64,000 bases of DNA, from NCBI RefSeq assembly GCF_900104595.1, contig NZ_FNVY01000004.1:992001-1056000 (forward strand), written 5' to 3'. The translations under genes and the position numbers were made by a program. The notes below the pieces were generated by a model. The model had not been told where the DNA came from, did no database searches, and was given only the letters and a program-made list of their open reading frames with translations. This DNA is from Enterococcus timonensis (GTDB lineage Bacteria > Bacillota > Bacilli > Lactobacillales > Enterococcaceae). Positions within the stretch are counted from its first letter, which is position 1, and each line of letters starts with the position of its first letter. Below are positions 37,013-46,128 of this stretch, in pieces.

Positions 37013-37083
37013 TTTAGACCTTGAAAACTAGCCTAAAAGAAAGTAGTATAAGGATATTAGGTCTTTTATTTTGGAGGGATAAA

Positions 37084-37824
37084 ATGCAACTAACGAAAAA
37101 AGAATTTAAGCAAGATTTATCAAAAAAAATAGATTGGAATGAATTATTAATTTACTTTTCAGCTTCCTATCTAATCTCAAATCGTATTTCACCAGATTTT
37201 TCTTATTACTTTATCAAAAAAGGCACGAAACCCAATCGGATTACTCTGTATATGATTATCTCTGGTATCTTGGGCGGTTTGTTTTTCATGTTCCCTTTTC
37301 TTTGGGCCAAAATTGTTGGGGCAATTTTGATTCAACTGTGGTTTATCTTAGATTGTTCAGACGGTGAAGTCGCCCGTTATACGAAAACTTTTTCAAAATT
37401 TGGATCTGAATTAGATTTTTTGGCCCATATGATTGATCATCCTTTTTTCTGCATCTCCTTTGCGTTATCTTTAATTCAACTAAATCTTTATCCTGCTTGG
37501 TTGGTTTTAGCTACAGTTTTTGGCTGTTTGTTTCTTGATTCGACTATGCGAAATCTTATTACGTTAGAAAAATTTACCGATGAGCCTTCTGAAAAAACTT
37601 TCCATGCGCCTACTAGAATGACTCTTAAAAACTGGTTAAAAACAATCTTCAATACTTTCCTCTTTTTCCCAAATGTCATTTTATTTGGCGTTTTAGTTTA
37701 CTTCATAGATTTTGCATTTGGTACGCCATTTTTCTTGATTCTACTTTTAGGAAATTTCGTTACTTCTCTGATCATCATTCTTCTTAAACTAAAACGAAAA
37801 CTCAATCAATATTATTTTAATTAA
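37084..37824 (+). CDS. CDP-alcohol phosphatidyltransferase family membrane protein
   Basis: About 246 residues from ATG 37084 behind GGAGGG; the frame from 37021 overlaps the terminator. The motif DCSDGEVARYTKTFSKFG followed by SELDFLAH matches the family's DxxDGxxARx8GxxxDxxxD, but the last Asp is His. About six membrane helices surround the active site. The family swaps CMP from a CDP-alcohol for another alcohol. Its place in a lic/choline-binding island makes CDP-choline a conceivable donor, which is only inference; a phospholipid or unknown role is equally possible. Confidence 0.75.
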   Translation: MQLTKKEFKQDLSKKIDWNELLIYFSASYLISNRISPDFSYYFIKKGTKPNRITLYMIISGILGGLFFMFPFLWAKIVGAILIQLWFILDCSDGEVARYTKTFSKFGSELDFLAHMIDHPFFCISFALSLIQLNLYPAWLVLATVFGCLFLDSTMRNLITLEKFTDEPSEKTFHAPTRMTLKNWLKTIFNTFLFFPNVILFGVLVYFIDFAFGTPFFLILLLGNFVTSLIIILLKLKRKLNQYYFN

Positions 37825-37842
37825 AAAAATTAACCACTCATG

Positions 37843-37870
37843 ACAGAGCCTTCCGAGGTTCTGTTTTTTT
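37843..37870 (+). terminator. Rho-independent terminator
   Basis: ACAGAGCC and GGTTCTGT pair around six bases, followed by a run of T, after the CDP-alcohol transferase gene. Confidence 0.8.
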
Positions 37871-38032
37871 ATGTAAAAATTCAAAAAAATGGTAGCTAAA
37901 CGACTTTGAATTGTAATTCATAGATAGAACATAATCATTTGCTGGTGGCCGCTGTGACCTCCTTAACAGTACAATTTTAGCTCTATACAACGTTTAACAG
38001 TGAACACTAAAACTTCGGCTCTACTTCTAAAA
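37871..38032. other. Intergenic stretch without recognised signals
   Basis: Between the convergent CDP-alcohol transferase and GA-like adhesin genes I see only the two terminators at either side. No RBS-preceded ORF, repeat or promoter stands out. Confidence 0.4.
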
Positions 38033-38080
38033 GACAAAAAAATACGCCTCAAGTCATCAAGACTTGAAACGTATTTTTTT
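38033..38080. terminator. Terminator of the GA-like surface protein gene
   Basis: AATACGCCTCAAGTC-ATCAA-GACTTGAAACGTATT is flanked by A and T runs, so it can serve both directions. On the minus strand it follows the adhesin stop. Confidence 0.85.
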
Positions 38081-38126
38081 TACTTATTTGTTAATGAAAT
38101 TTCCCCTTATTAATATAGAAGGAAAA

Positions 38127-41100
38127 TTAGTTAACCCAAGCACCACTGATATCAAAGACATAACGTACGCCGTTGATTACTCGTGAAGTACTTACAAGTA
38201 CGTTGCCATTAGGTACAGCATAGTACCATTTATTAGCAACTAATAACCAACCAGTTTTCATTGCGCCTGAAACTGTGCTCAAGTAGTACCATTGACCATT
38301 AACTAAAGCCCAACCAGTTGCCATAGCGCCATTAGCGTCTAAGAAGTACCATTGGCCTTTAATTTGAGCCCAACCAGTTAACATTTTACCTGAAGTTGTG
38401 CTCATGTAGTACCATTCACCGTTGACTAATTGCCAACCAGTTTTCATAGCACCTGATGTTGTGTCTAAGAAGTACCATTTTCCGCCATCAAGTAACCAAC
38501 CTTTAGAAAGTTCGCCACCTTGGTAGAAGTACCATAATCCATCTTCGCCTAAAGTCCAGCCATCAGCTTGTAAAAGAGATAATAAGCGAGCTTTTTCGTC
38601 AGGATCTTTAACTTTAGCAATTGCAGCTTTCGCGCCATCAAAGTCACCTTGTCTGATTAATTTTTCAGCAAGAGCAATCCAAGGAGCGTCAGAAATAGCA
38701 TTGTCAGCTTTAATTAAAGAAGCAGCTTTTGCATTAACAGCAGCAGCAGTCGTTAATTTAGAAACTTCAGCTTTCAAAGCTTGTTTTTGAGCAGCAGAGC
38801 TATTAACAAGTCCATCAATTACTTCATAAGCAGCAGATTTAGCTTCACTCAAAGCTTTTGCATCATTTAATAATGCTTGTTGAGCAGCTTGTGTAGCTGG
38901 ATTTTTCATGTTATTGACAGCAATTTGAGCTTTTGCATAATCAGCATCTTTCAATGCTTGTTTAACAATCGCAACTTGTCTTTCATCATTGATTGAAACA
39001 TTTTGATCAATAGCAGCTTGCAATACAGCAGCTACGCCAGCTTTAGTAGTAGCGGCACTTACTTTATTTTGGTAAGCAACTTTTTCAGCATTTGTTAAGC
39101 TATCTAAACCAGCAATTGCATTTTTAGCAACTTCTTGTCCAACTTTGAAATCTTCACTAGCAACACCAGCTAAAGCATCAGCATTACGAGCATTTTCTTG
39201 AACATTGTACAATTCTTTTTCAGTACTTGTTGCAAATGCTGCAGCAATATAACTTTGTTTGTCAGCATTGCTTAAGTAGTCAAGTTCAGAAATATAGCTA
39301 GCTACTTCATTTTTCTTAGCTTGGAAAGCATCAGCAGCATCTTCTAATTCTTGATCATAAGCAACAGCTTTATCAACAACTTTTTTAACATCTTTTACTG
39401 TCGTTGCAGCAGCAACTTCAGCTTTGTAAGCTTCTTTAGTAGAAGCTGGAAGATATTCTAAAGCATCAATTGTGTTGTTTGCAGCAGCTTTTGCATCAGC
39501 TAAAGCTTTAGCAGCAGCAGCTTCTTCAGCATTTAATTTATTCAAAGTAACAGCAGTGTTGTATACATTTTGAACAGCAGCTGAATCTTTAGCTGCATCA
39601 ACATCAGCAATAGCTTGTGCTTTTTGAGCAGCAGTTAAGCTTGTTAATGTTTCTAAACCTTGTTTAGCTAATTCTTTAGCTTCTTTTAATTCTAAGCTAG
39701 CAACGCCATCTTTGAAGTCTTGTGCTTTAGCAGCAGCAACAGCAGCGTCTACATCAGCTAAAGTTTTAGCAGCATTAACTTTCGCAACAGCGCCAGCTTT
39801 ATCAACTAAATATTCTAAAGCATTTACTTCTTTAACAGCAGCAACTTTTGCTTCAGCTAAATCAGCAGCATCAGATAATCCTTTAGCAGTAGAAACAGCA
39901 GCATTTACTTGTCCAACTGAACGAGCAGCAGCAAGATTTGCTTCAGTAGCTTTTACTTGTGCATCAGTTAAGTTAAAGCCAGCAATAGTTACTTTAGCTT
40001 GAGCAACAGCGGCATCAACAACAACTTTATTAGCAGCGTCTTCAGCTTTAGCAGCAGCAACAATACCAAGAACAGAGTTCACGTCTTTTGGATGTGCTTG
40101 GATTGAAGCTAGGTAATCATTTTCAGCAACTTCTGATAAATATTCCAAAGCACTTACTTGACCTTTAGCAGCTTCAACGAATGCTTCAGCAAATTCAACT
40201 AAGGCATCGCCCCAAGCATCAGAAACAGCTTCAACATCAGCTAAAGTTTTAGCAGCAGCAACTTTATTAACAAATTCAGTTACTTTTGCAGCTGGAACGC
40301 TGTAAATTGAACCATCAGATTTAATTTTAGCTGTCAATTCATCTTTAGCAGCTTTTAAATCAGCAGCAGCTTTTTCAGCATCAACATAGCCTTGAGCTTT
40401 TGCTTTTGCAGCTGCAATTGCATCTCTAGTTTCTGCTTTGTCTAAAGCATCTTGAGAAGCTTTTTTGTTAGTTGCATTTTGGACAGCATCAACAACAAGT
40501 TGTGCTTCAGCGCGTAAAGTTTCTTCAGTAGCTGCATCTTGAGCTACAGCTGCAGCATAAGCTGTATCAACTTCAGCATTAGTTGTTGCTACATTAATTT
40601 GTTTACGGAAAGAATCTTGTTCAGTTGCTGAAAGGAAAGTTAAAGCTGGTAATTTTGCAACATAAAAAGCTTTGTAAGTAGCTAAATCTAATTTAGCGTC
40701 AGCTACTACTGCTGCGTCAACAACCGCGTTAGCTGCTGTAACATTAGCTGCTTTAGCAACTACTGCTTCAACATTTGCAATGGCAGTAGAAAGATCTTCG
40801 CTATAAGCTTCGTTTAAGAAATTGCTACCACTTGATAATGAAGAAACTACATTACTTACTGCAGTCTTTTTTTCAGCTGCAGGTAAAAATTTAAGACCAT
40901 TAATCGTTGAAATTTGGCTTGCGCCTTTTTCAGCGGCTAATACGTCAGGGAAAGCAACATATGCTTGATGTTCAGCATCAGCAACAGCATTTTCGTCTGC
41001 AGCAGCTTCTAATAAATCAGCAAAAGTTGATTCGTCAGAGATTTTGAAAGCTTCGAAACTTGGTGCTGAAGCTACTAACAAGTTTACATGGTCGCGTGCT

Positions 41101-41336
41101 GCAGTTTTGGCCTCATCTAATTTTGCCTTTACAATGGCAACTTCTTCAACAACTGGAAGTTTAGCACCTTCAGCTGCATGTGATTCTACGGGTGCGCCTA
41201 AACCAGCGGCTAATAAACCTAAGATAACTGGTGCTACAACCCAGCTTTTTTTCGATTTATACATTTTGTAGATTTTTTTACTTCCATTATCTACAGAAGA
41301 TAAATCGTCATGACGAGCATTTTTGTTTTTCTTCAT
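38127..41336 (-). CDS. Choline-binding, alanine-rich surface protein with GA-like helical modules
   Basis: A 1069-residue protein. The N-terminus carries a KxYKxGKxW-type long signal (IYKMYKSKKSWVVAPVILG, cleavage near SHAAEG, about residue 54). Residues about 60-890 are alanine-rich three-helix modules of about 60-75 residues with a repeated core such as LxYLxxxxKxxYxxxVxAATTxxxVxxV, resembling GA (albumin-binding) modules. The last about 165 residues are choline-binding-type repeats (TGWALVNGQWYYLS). Probable adhesin or serum-protein binder; the ligand is inferred. Codon use is strongly restricted (GCA/GCT for Ala) and the promoter is near consensus, suggesting high expression. Confidence 0.88.
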   Translation of the reverse strand: MKKNKNARHDDLSSVDNGSKKIYKMYKSKKSWVVAPVILGLLAAGLGAPVESHAAEGAKLPVVEEVAIVKAKLDEAKTAARDHVNLLVASAPSFEAFKISDESTFADLLEAAADENAVADAEHQAYVAFPDVLAAEKGASQISTINGLKFLPAAEKKTAVSNVVSSLSSGSNFLNEAYSEDLSTAIANVEAVVAKAANVTAANAVVDAAVVADAKLDLATYKAFYVAKLPALTFLSATEQDSFRKQINVATTNAEVDTAYAAAVAQDAATEETLRAEAQLVVDAVQNATNKKASQDALDKAETRDAIAAAKAKAQGYVDAEKAAADLKAAKDELTAKIKSDGSIYSVPAAKVTEFVNKVAAAKTLADVEAVSDAWGDALVEFAEAFVEAAKGQVSALEYLSEVAENDYLASIQAHPKDVNSVLGIVAAAKAEDAANKVVVDAAVAQAKVTIAGFNLTDAQVKATEANLAAARSVGQVNAAVSTAKGLSDAADLAEAKVAAVKEVNALEYLVDKAGAVAKVNAAKTLADVDAAVAAAKAQDFKDGVASLELKEAKELAKQGLETLTSLTAAQKAQAIADVDAAKDSAAVQNVYNTAVTLNKLNAEEAAAAKALADAKAAANNTIDALEYLPASTKEAYKAEVAAATTVKDVKKVVDKAVAYDQELEDAADAFQAKKNEVASYISELDYLSNADKQSYIAAAFATSTEKELYNVQENARNADALAGVASEDFKVGQEVAKNAIAGLDSLTNAEKVAYQNKVSAATTKAGVAAVLQAAIDQNVSINDERQVAIVKQALKDADYAKAQIAVNNMKNPATQAAQQALLNDAKALSEAKSAAYEVIDGLVNSSAAQKQALKAEVSKLTTAAAVNAKAASLIKADNAISDAPWIALAEKLIRQGDFDGAKAAIAKVKDPDEKARLLSLLQADGWTLGEDGLWYFYQGGELSKGWLLDGGKWYFLDTTSGAMKTGWQLVNGEWYYMSTTSGKMLTGWAQIKGQWYFLDANGAMATGWALVNGQWYYLSTVSGAMKTGWLLVANKWYYAVPNGNVLVSTSRVINGVRYVFDISGAWVN

Positions 41337-41374
41337 AAACTAGAGACCTCCAATGTTTTTTATACTACAAGTGA

Positions 41375-41403
41375 ATTGTATCCAATTCATTTCAAAATGT
41401 CAA
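41375..41403 (-). promoter_or_regulatory. Consensus SigA promoter of the GA-like surface protein
   Basis: On the minus strand TTGACA (41398-41403) and TACAAT (41375-41380) are 17 bp apart. The RBS GGAGG follows, ten bases before the ATG at 41336. Confidence 0.85.
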
Positions 41404-41889
41404 TAATAATTTAAAGGGCTTTATAAATTTATGTCTTGTTCCAAATTGTGTATTTTTATTTTTGTAACCCGTGTTTTTTTATGGAGATTCCTGTGTTCTT
41501 AGGATTCTTGAAAAGAGTTTCCAAATCGGAAATTAAAAAACAAATCGGATAAAATGCAGATTTTCTTTTTGGTCACTTTTTATAAAAATATCTTTGTATT
41601 TTGATTCTAATGAATTATTTTGCGTTTTTTTATCCCTCAACGTAATATACGGTATAACGAATTTAATAATTGGTGTTTTTTGGTTTTTTTAGAATAATTA
41701 AATAACATTTTTTCTTATTGGCGTTTAAAAAGATTTTTCTTTCTCTTGTTTTTTGAATATTTCTATTTCGTTTTTTAATCCCCTTGTTTTTTAAAACATT
41801 TGGTTTTTAATTTTCATTTAACTTACCTTTATTAGCAAGAAATTTAGTCTTTTGGCTAGATTTTCCGAATTTTTTTTAGAATTTATCCT
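41404..41889. other. Very AT-rich intergenic region
   Basis: About 490 bp with many T runs on the plus strand and no RBS-preceded ORF. Apart from the promoter at its left and the hairpins at its right I see no defined element. It could hold curved DNA or upstream A-tracts that stimulate the adhesin promoter. Confidence 0.3.
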
Positions 41890-41942
41890 AAAAAAAGGGC
41901 AAAGATTGATTTTCTAGGCGAAATTAATCTTTGTCCTTTTTT
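41890..41942. terminator. Long bidirectional hairpin, distal terminator of second polysaccharide operon
   Basis: AAAAGGGCAAAGATT and AATCTTTGTCCTTTT pair around a loop of about 18 bases, with A and T runs on both sides. On the minus strand it is the second hairpin after the wzx gene. Confidence 0.7.
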
Positions 41943-41948
41943 AAAAGC

Positions 41949-41983
41949 AAAAAAAAGCCCTCTTTCAAGTGAAAGAGGAACTG
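41949..41983 (-). terminator. Proximal terminator of second polysaccharide operon
   Basis: On the minus strand CCTCTTTC-ACTT-GAAAGAGG is followed by GC and a run of T, five bases after the wzx stop. Confidence 0.85.
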
Positions 41984-41987
41984 TCAT

Positions 41988-43232
41988 TTATTTTAAAAAT
42001 ACTTTTTTCTTTTTTAGAAAAGTTACTACAAAAATGGTTAACAATACTTCAGCGCTAAGTGCACTGATCGCTGTTCCGATTGCCCCAAAGTTCAACGTGA
42101 GTGTAATTAAAAGGGCGACAGTAAAAATTGCCACAATGACATACATTTTCGACAATTCTTTTTGAAAGCCAGCTAAAGCCATCACTAACATCCCTAACGT
42201 ATTTTCCCAGGCGTAAAATAATGGTAGAAAGGCCATAATTTGAATTAAAATAATTGAATGGTTGAATTGATCGCCGAAAATTAATTGTAAGATTGGCCGT
42301 GCGCCAAACAACAAGATCAGGCATCCAACGGCAAACAGAATCGTCATCACTATTAATAACTTTTTAACAAAAGTAAAGGCTTGTTCTTTTGATGACTCGT
42401 ATTGTAAAGATAATTTTGGATAAAAAGTTTGAATAATCGGTAGCGCAATTGTTGAACAGACGCGGATCACGGTAAATGCTAGATTAAAATAACCAGTGAT
42501 CGTATTGGTCGTCAGCAATCCTAAGATAAAAATATTAGTCGTCGTAAAGGTTGAGCTGGCCATATTGGTTACAAAAAAATCGCGACCTTCTTTCAGACTG
42601 TCTTTTACATCTGACCAACGAATTTTAACTATCCTGACTTTAAAGTGCCAACGAACATACCACCATGAAATCAGTCCAATTGTTATGTAACCTAAAGCAT
42701 TTAGAAAAGCAACTAGCAAAATATCGTCACTTGACTTAACAAAAATAAATAAACCTAATGTAAAAATGAGTTTAGAAACAAAATTTAAAATTCCCACCGC
42801 ACTCATTTCTTCAATCCCTTGGAAAAACCAAATAGGAAACAAGGCATTTCCCACTACGATTCCAAAGTATAAAATGTAAAGCAATGGATTGATTTGCATT
42901 TTAGGAATAAAACTCATCATGGCTAACAAAATAACAAAACAGCCACCAGTTAAAAGGAGTTTACTAACCATTACTGTCGTAAATAAGTGATTCACCTTTG
43001 CCTCATCATGACGGTTGATCGAGGCTTGTCTGGTGGCTGTTATATTAAATCCATAGTCTACCACTAGTAAAAAGTAAGTCATAATCGACTGAGCAAAACC
43101 AATTAGCCCATAATTATCCACACCCAAAACTAAGGCAATATAAGGCATCGTGATGAGTGGCAGCAATAAATTAAGTACTTGAATACTACCAAGTGAAGTC
43201 AGATTCAGCAAAGTTTTCTTTTTTGAAGTCAC
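41988..43232 (-). CDS. Wzx-type flippase of second polysaccharide operon
   Basis: A 414-residue membrane protein with about 12 helices, of the polysaccharide transporter (PST/MOP) type: LTSLGSIQVLNLLLPLITMPYIALVLGVDNYGLIGFAQSI at the N-terminus is close to RfbX/CpsJ-like proteins, as is the DYGFNITATRQAS segment. It differs in sequence from the flippase at 4446-5864, so the two operons move different repeat units. It is last in the operon, 17 bp after the GT2 gene, and is followed by two terminators. Confidence 0.88.
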   Translation of the reverse strand: MTSKKKTLLNLTSLGSIQVLNLLLPLITMPYIALVLGVDNYGLIGFAQSIMTYFLLVVDYGFNITATRQASINRHDEAKVNHLFTTVMVSKLLLTGGCFVILLAMMSFIPKMQINPLLYILYFGIVVGNALFPIWFFQGIEEMSAVGILNFVSKLIFTLGLFIFVKSSDDILLVAFLNALGYITIGLISWWYVRWHFKVRIVKIRWSDVKDSLKEGRDFFVTNMASSTFTTTNIFILGLLTTNTITGYFNLAFTVIRVCSTIALPIIQTFYPKLSLQYESSKEQAFTFVKKLLIVMTILFAVGCLILLFGARPILQLIFGDQFNHSIILIQIMAFLPLFYAWENTLGMLVMALAGFQKELSKMYVIVAIFTVALLITLTLNFGAIGTAISALSAEVLLTIFVVTFLKKKKVFLK

Positions 43233-43248
43233 AAAATCATTCTCCTTT

Positions 43249-43974
43249 TTAATTGGTTTTCACGCGATAAAAGAAGACAAAGTAAATAATGCGAAAGCGC
43301 CAAAGTAATTTTTCACGTAAACTTGACTGATTTTCTACGGTAGTCACTGTATCTTCATGGCGACGGTATAAAACTAATTTTTCAGAAATCAAGGCGGCTT
43401 TATGGTGCTTGTTGGCTAAAATGCCAAACCACATGTCGTGCATTGGGACTTTTCTAGGGATCGGCAAAAGTGGTGAAATGAAACTTTTACGAAAAGCCAT
43501 GGCACAACCAATAAAGGTATTTTTGAGAATATTTTTTCCAACTCCGAGTCCCGTATTACGATAGGCAAAAAATGAAGGAATCATCACTTCCAACTGATTA
43601 TCAACAACTGTAATATCAGACATGAATAAATCAATTTCTGGTTGTTTAGAAAAATGCTCTAAAAAAACGTCAACTTTATTAGGAAGCCAAACATCATCTT
43701 GGTCACTCAAAAAAATGATTTCATTACGACAATGGCTCAATGCGTAGCTAAAATTAGCAATCACGCCTTTTTCTTGGCAAAAAATTAATTCAACACGAGA
43801 ATCATGATGATAATTTTCATCAATTATTTTAACCGTTTGATCGGTTGATCCATTGTCTGAAATCACTAATTGATCATTAGGTGCAAGCTGGCTTATAATA
43901 CTTTGGATTTGAGTGAGTACAAATTTTTCTCCATTATAAGTTGCCATGGCAACTGAAACGCTTGGTCTAGTCAT
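43249..43974 (-). CDS. Glycosyltransferase family 2 (rhamnosyltransferase-like)
   Basis: A 241-residue GT2 enzyme: VSVAMATYNGEKFVLTQIQSI, LVISDNGSTDQT and the metal site FLSDQDDVWLPNKV. The SDQDDVW variant of the DXD region is common in rhamnosyl- and galactosyltransferases of surface polysaccharides. MHDMWFG marks the acceptor end. Its ATG overlaps the previous gene by 8 bp. With rmlABC in the same operon a rhamnosyl donor is plausible but not shown. Confidence 0.82.
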   Translation of the reverse strand: MTRPSVSVAMATYNGEKFVLTQIQSIISQLAPNDQLVISDNGSTDQTVKIIDENYHHDSRVELIFCQEKGVIANFSYALSHCRNEIIFLSDQDDVWLPNKVDVFLEHFSKQPEIDLFMSDITVVDNQLEVMIPSFFAYRNTGLGVGKNILKNTFIGCAMAFRKSFISPLLPIPRKVPMHDMWFGILANKHHKAALISEKLVLYRRHEDTVTTVENQSSLREKLLWRFRIIYFVFFYRVKTN

Positions 43975-44992
43975 GATAATTCCCTCCTGTTACAATTCCC
44001 AATAACTCACAAACAAAATAGTGAATATCGTATCGTCGATAAACTTCCTCTGGTATTTCCTGATAAGTGGAGCGCAAAAAATTTTCAGGGACTTGGACAT
44101 CCGTGCGATCGACAACACAAATGTTTTCACTGCGATAAAAATCATAATGGACAACATCTGAATTAGTCGTAATTAACTTTTTCTTGGCACCGAGCATTTC
44201 TATAGTTCGCATGGTTAACCCACTTTGGGCAGGATGTTGAATATCGACAACCGTTTTAGCCGCGGCTAACTTTTCTTGCAAAACGTCTTTGTTTAAGGCT
44301 TGATAGTGAAAATCATTTAGCTGCGCATTGGGAATGATTTTTTTCAAGTATTTATAATAGTAAAACATTAACTTTGAAGGAATAAAATAATAGAAAAAAA
44401 CCGACCGTTTCTCAGCTAGAAAGGCTTTTTTTATTTGTTCTAAAATAATAAAGCGGTCTGAGTGGATTGTGCCGACAAAGAACAAGTCTAAGACGTTTTG
44501 TTCTGACTTTTGGAGTGTTTCATAACTTGTATCAAAAAATAACGGACGAAAATGCCAACCATATTTTTGACAGTCTTGATAATCGAATGAAGACACTAAA
44601 TCAAAATAGGCCGCCTTTTCTCGATTGTGGATTTTATTTTCCATAGAATCCCAAAAATACAGTGTCTTAAAGGATTTGGGAAAATAGTTGGCTAATTCCT
44701 CCAAAAAAAATATCGGGGTAGCCTCTCCTTGACAAATCAAAATATGATCAAAGGAAAAATCGGCCGTATCTGACAATATTTTTTGGTAGTATTTTTTGAT
44801 TTGATCTTGCATGAGGCGAGGATTAATTCTCAGCATCGCTTTTCCAGCTGTGGAGTTACTAGGGCGCTCATCATAAAAAGTAACTTGAGCGCCCAGTTTC
44901 TCTAAGGCTTTTTGAAGCATTTTTTCATAGCCGAAAAACTTAGGTGCTAACAGTAAAATATTTTTTCCGTCCAAAGAAAGGGGCGTGTTCAT
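43967..44992 (-). CDS. CgeB-like glycosyltransferase-fold protein
   Basis: A 341-residue relative of the protein at 1450-2367. The conserved C-terminal block is HPAQSGLTMRTIEMLGAKKKLITTNSDV, preceded by LFFVGTIHSDRF. The N-terminus (ILLLAPKFFGYEKMLQKALEKLGAQVTFYDERP) has a GT-B look. Family members occur widely in capsule loci with undefined specificity. It overlaps the SDR gene by 1 bp and the GT2 gene by 8 bp. Confidence 0.65.
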   Translation of the reverse strand: MNTPLSLDGKNILLLAPKFFGYEKMLQKALEKLGAQVTFYDERPSNSTAGKAMLRINPRLMQDQIKKYYQKILSDTADFSFDHILICQGEATPIFFLEELANYFPKSFKTLYFWDSMENKIHNREKAAYFDLVSSFDYQDCQKYGWHFRPLFFDTSYETLQKSEQNVLDLFFVGTIHSDRFIILEQIKKAFLAEKRSVFFYYFIPSKLMFYYYKYLKKIIPNAQLNDFHYQALNKDVLQEKLAAAKTVVDIQHPAQSGLTMRTIEMLGAKKKLITTNSDVVHYDFYRSENICVVDRTDVQVPENFLRSTYQEIPEEVYRRYDIHYFVCELLGIVTGGNYHD

Positions 44993-46128
44993 TATTTATA
45001 TAGTCCTTTTTCTTTCATTTCAGCGATGGAAGCTTCGTAATTGTCTTTTTCGATTTCTTGTTGATTGACCCAGTCAGCAAAATGACCAATGCCCTCGTCA
45101 AAACTTACTTTCGGCGTGAACCCTAGTAAATTATGAATCAAAGAAATGTCGGCAAAATTGTGACGAATATCGCCTAGACGATAATTCCCACTAACTTTCA
45201 CTTCGGTTGGAATCCCATATTTCTCAATTAAAGTTTTAGCAACAGTAAGGACATCCGTCTTCTCGCCTGTTCCGACATTAAAGGAGTGGAAATTTGCTTC
45301 CTCTTTTTCAATGCCTAAAATAGTAGCGTCAGCAACATCATCAATATAAACAAAATCACGAGTTTCCAAACCATCTTCAAAAATATTTATATCGTTGCCG
45401 TTTTTAATAATGGTAGAAAAAATAGACAAAATACCCGTGTAAGGATTTTTTAATGATTGTCCTGGACCGTATACATTTTGATAACGGTAAGTAACTACTG
45501 GAATGCCAATGGATTTACCAATCATCAAAGATAATTCTTCTTGAGTATGTTTTGTTAAACCATACGTTGAAGTTGGATGGATTTTAGAGTCTTCAGTAGT
45601 ACCAACGAGTTCAACCTCTCCGTTACAAATAGGACATTTTACTTCGAAATCGCCTTTTGCCATATCTTCATCGCGCCGTTCAATCGGATAAACATCGCCA
45701 TCTTTCGCACAATGGTAACGGCCTTCTCCATAGATAGCGCGTGATGAAGCTACAACAACTTTTTCTACTGCTGTTTTTTTATTTGTTAAAATATCCCAGA
45801 GCAGAGCGGTTCCGCCAATATTAATATCTACATATTTTTGAATATCATACATTGATTGGCCGGTTCCAGTTTCAGCTGCTAAATGGACGATAATATTTTG
45901 ATTTTCCAGGGCCTTTTCCCAGTCTTGACGATTCCGGACGTCCCCTTTAATAAAGTTAACTTTGCCTTTAATTCTTTGATAAAGCTCAGAATTATCGGGA
46001 TTTTCCCCGTGAATTTGTGGTGATAAAGAATCTAGTACGGTTACTTGATAGCCTTTTTTTAACAATTTAAGAGCAATTGTACTACCGATAAAACCTGCTC
46101 CGCCTGTAATCAAAACATTTTTACTCAT
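44992..46128 (-). CDS. dTDP-L-rhamnose 4-epimerase-like SDR
   Basis: A 378-residue extended SDR. NAD site [21 protein letters not shown]; active site HPTSTYGLTKHTQEE; then YRYQNVYGPGQSLKNPYTGILSIFS and IFEDGLETRDFVYIDDVADA. The insert around VKCPICNGEVEL is shared with WbiB-type dTDP-L-rhamnose 4-epimerases that yield dTDP-6-deoxy-L-talose. With rmlA, rmlB and rmlC upstream this suggests a 6-deoxytalose or related deoxyhexose in the polymer. It could instead act on another dTDP- or UDP-sugar. It is followed without a gap by the CgeB-like gene. Confidence 0.75.
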   Translation of the reverse strand: MSKNVLITGGAGFIGSTIALKLLKKGYQVTVLDSLSPQIHGENPDNSELYQRIKGKVNFIKGDVRNRQDWEKALENQNIIVHLAAETGTGQSMYDIQKYVDINIGGTALLWDILTNKKTAVEKVVVASSRAIYGEGRYHCAKDGDVYPIERRDEDMAKGDFEVKCPICNGEVELVGTTEDSKIHPTSTYGLTKHTQEELSLMIGKSIGIPVVTYRYQNVYGPGQSLKNPYTGILSIFSTIIKNGNDINIFEDGLETRDFVYIDDVADATILGIEKEEANFHSFNVGTGEKTDVLTVAKTLIEKYGIPTEVKVSGNYRLGDIRHNFADISLIHNLLGFTPKVSFDEGIGHFADWVNQQEIEKDNYEASIAEMKEKGLYK

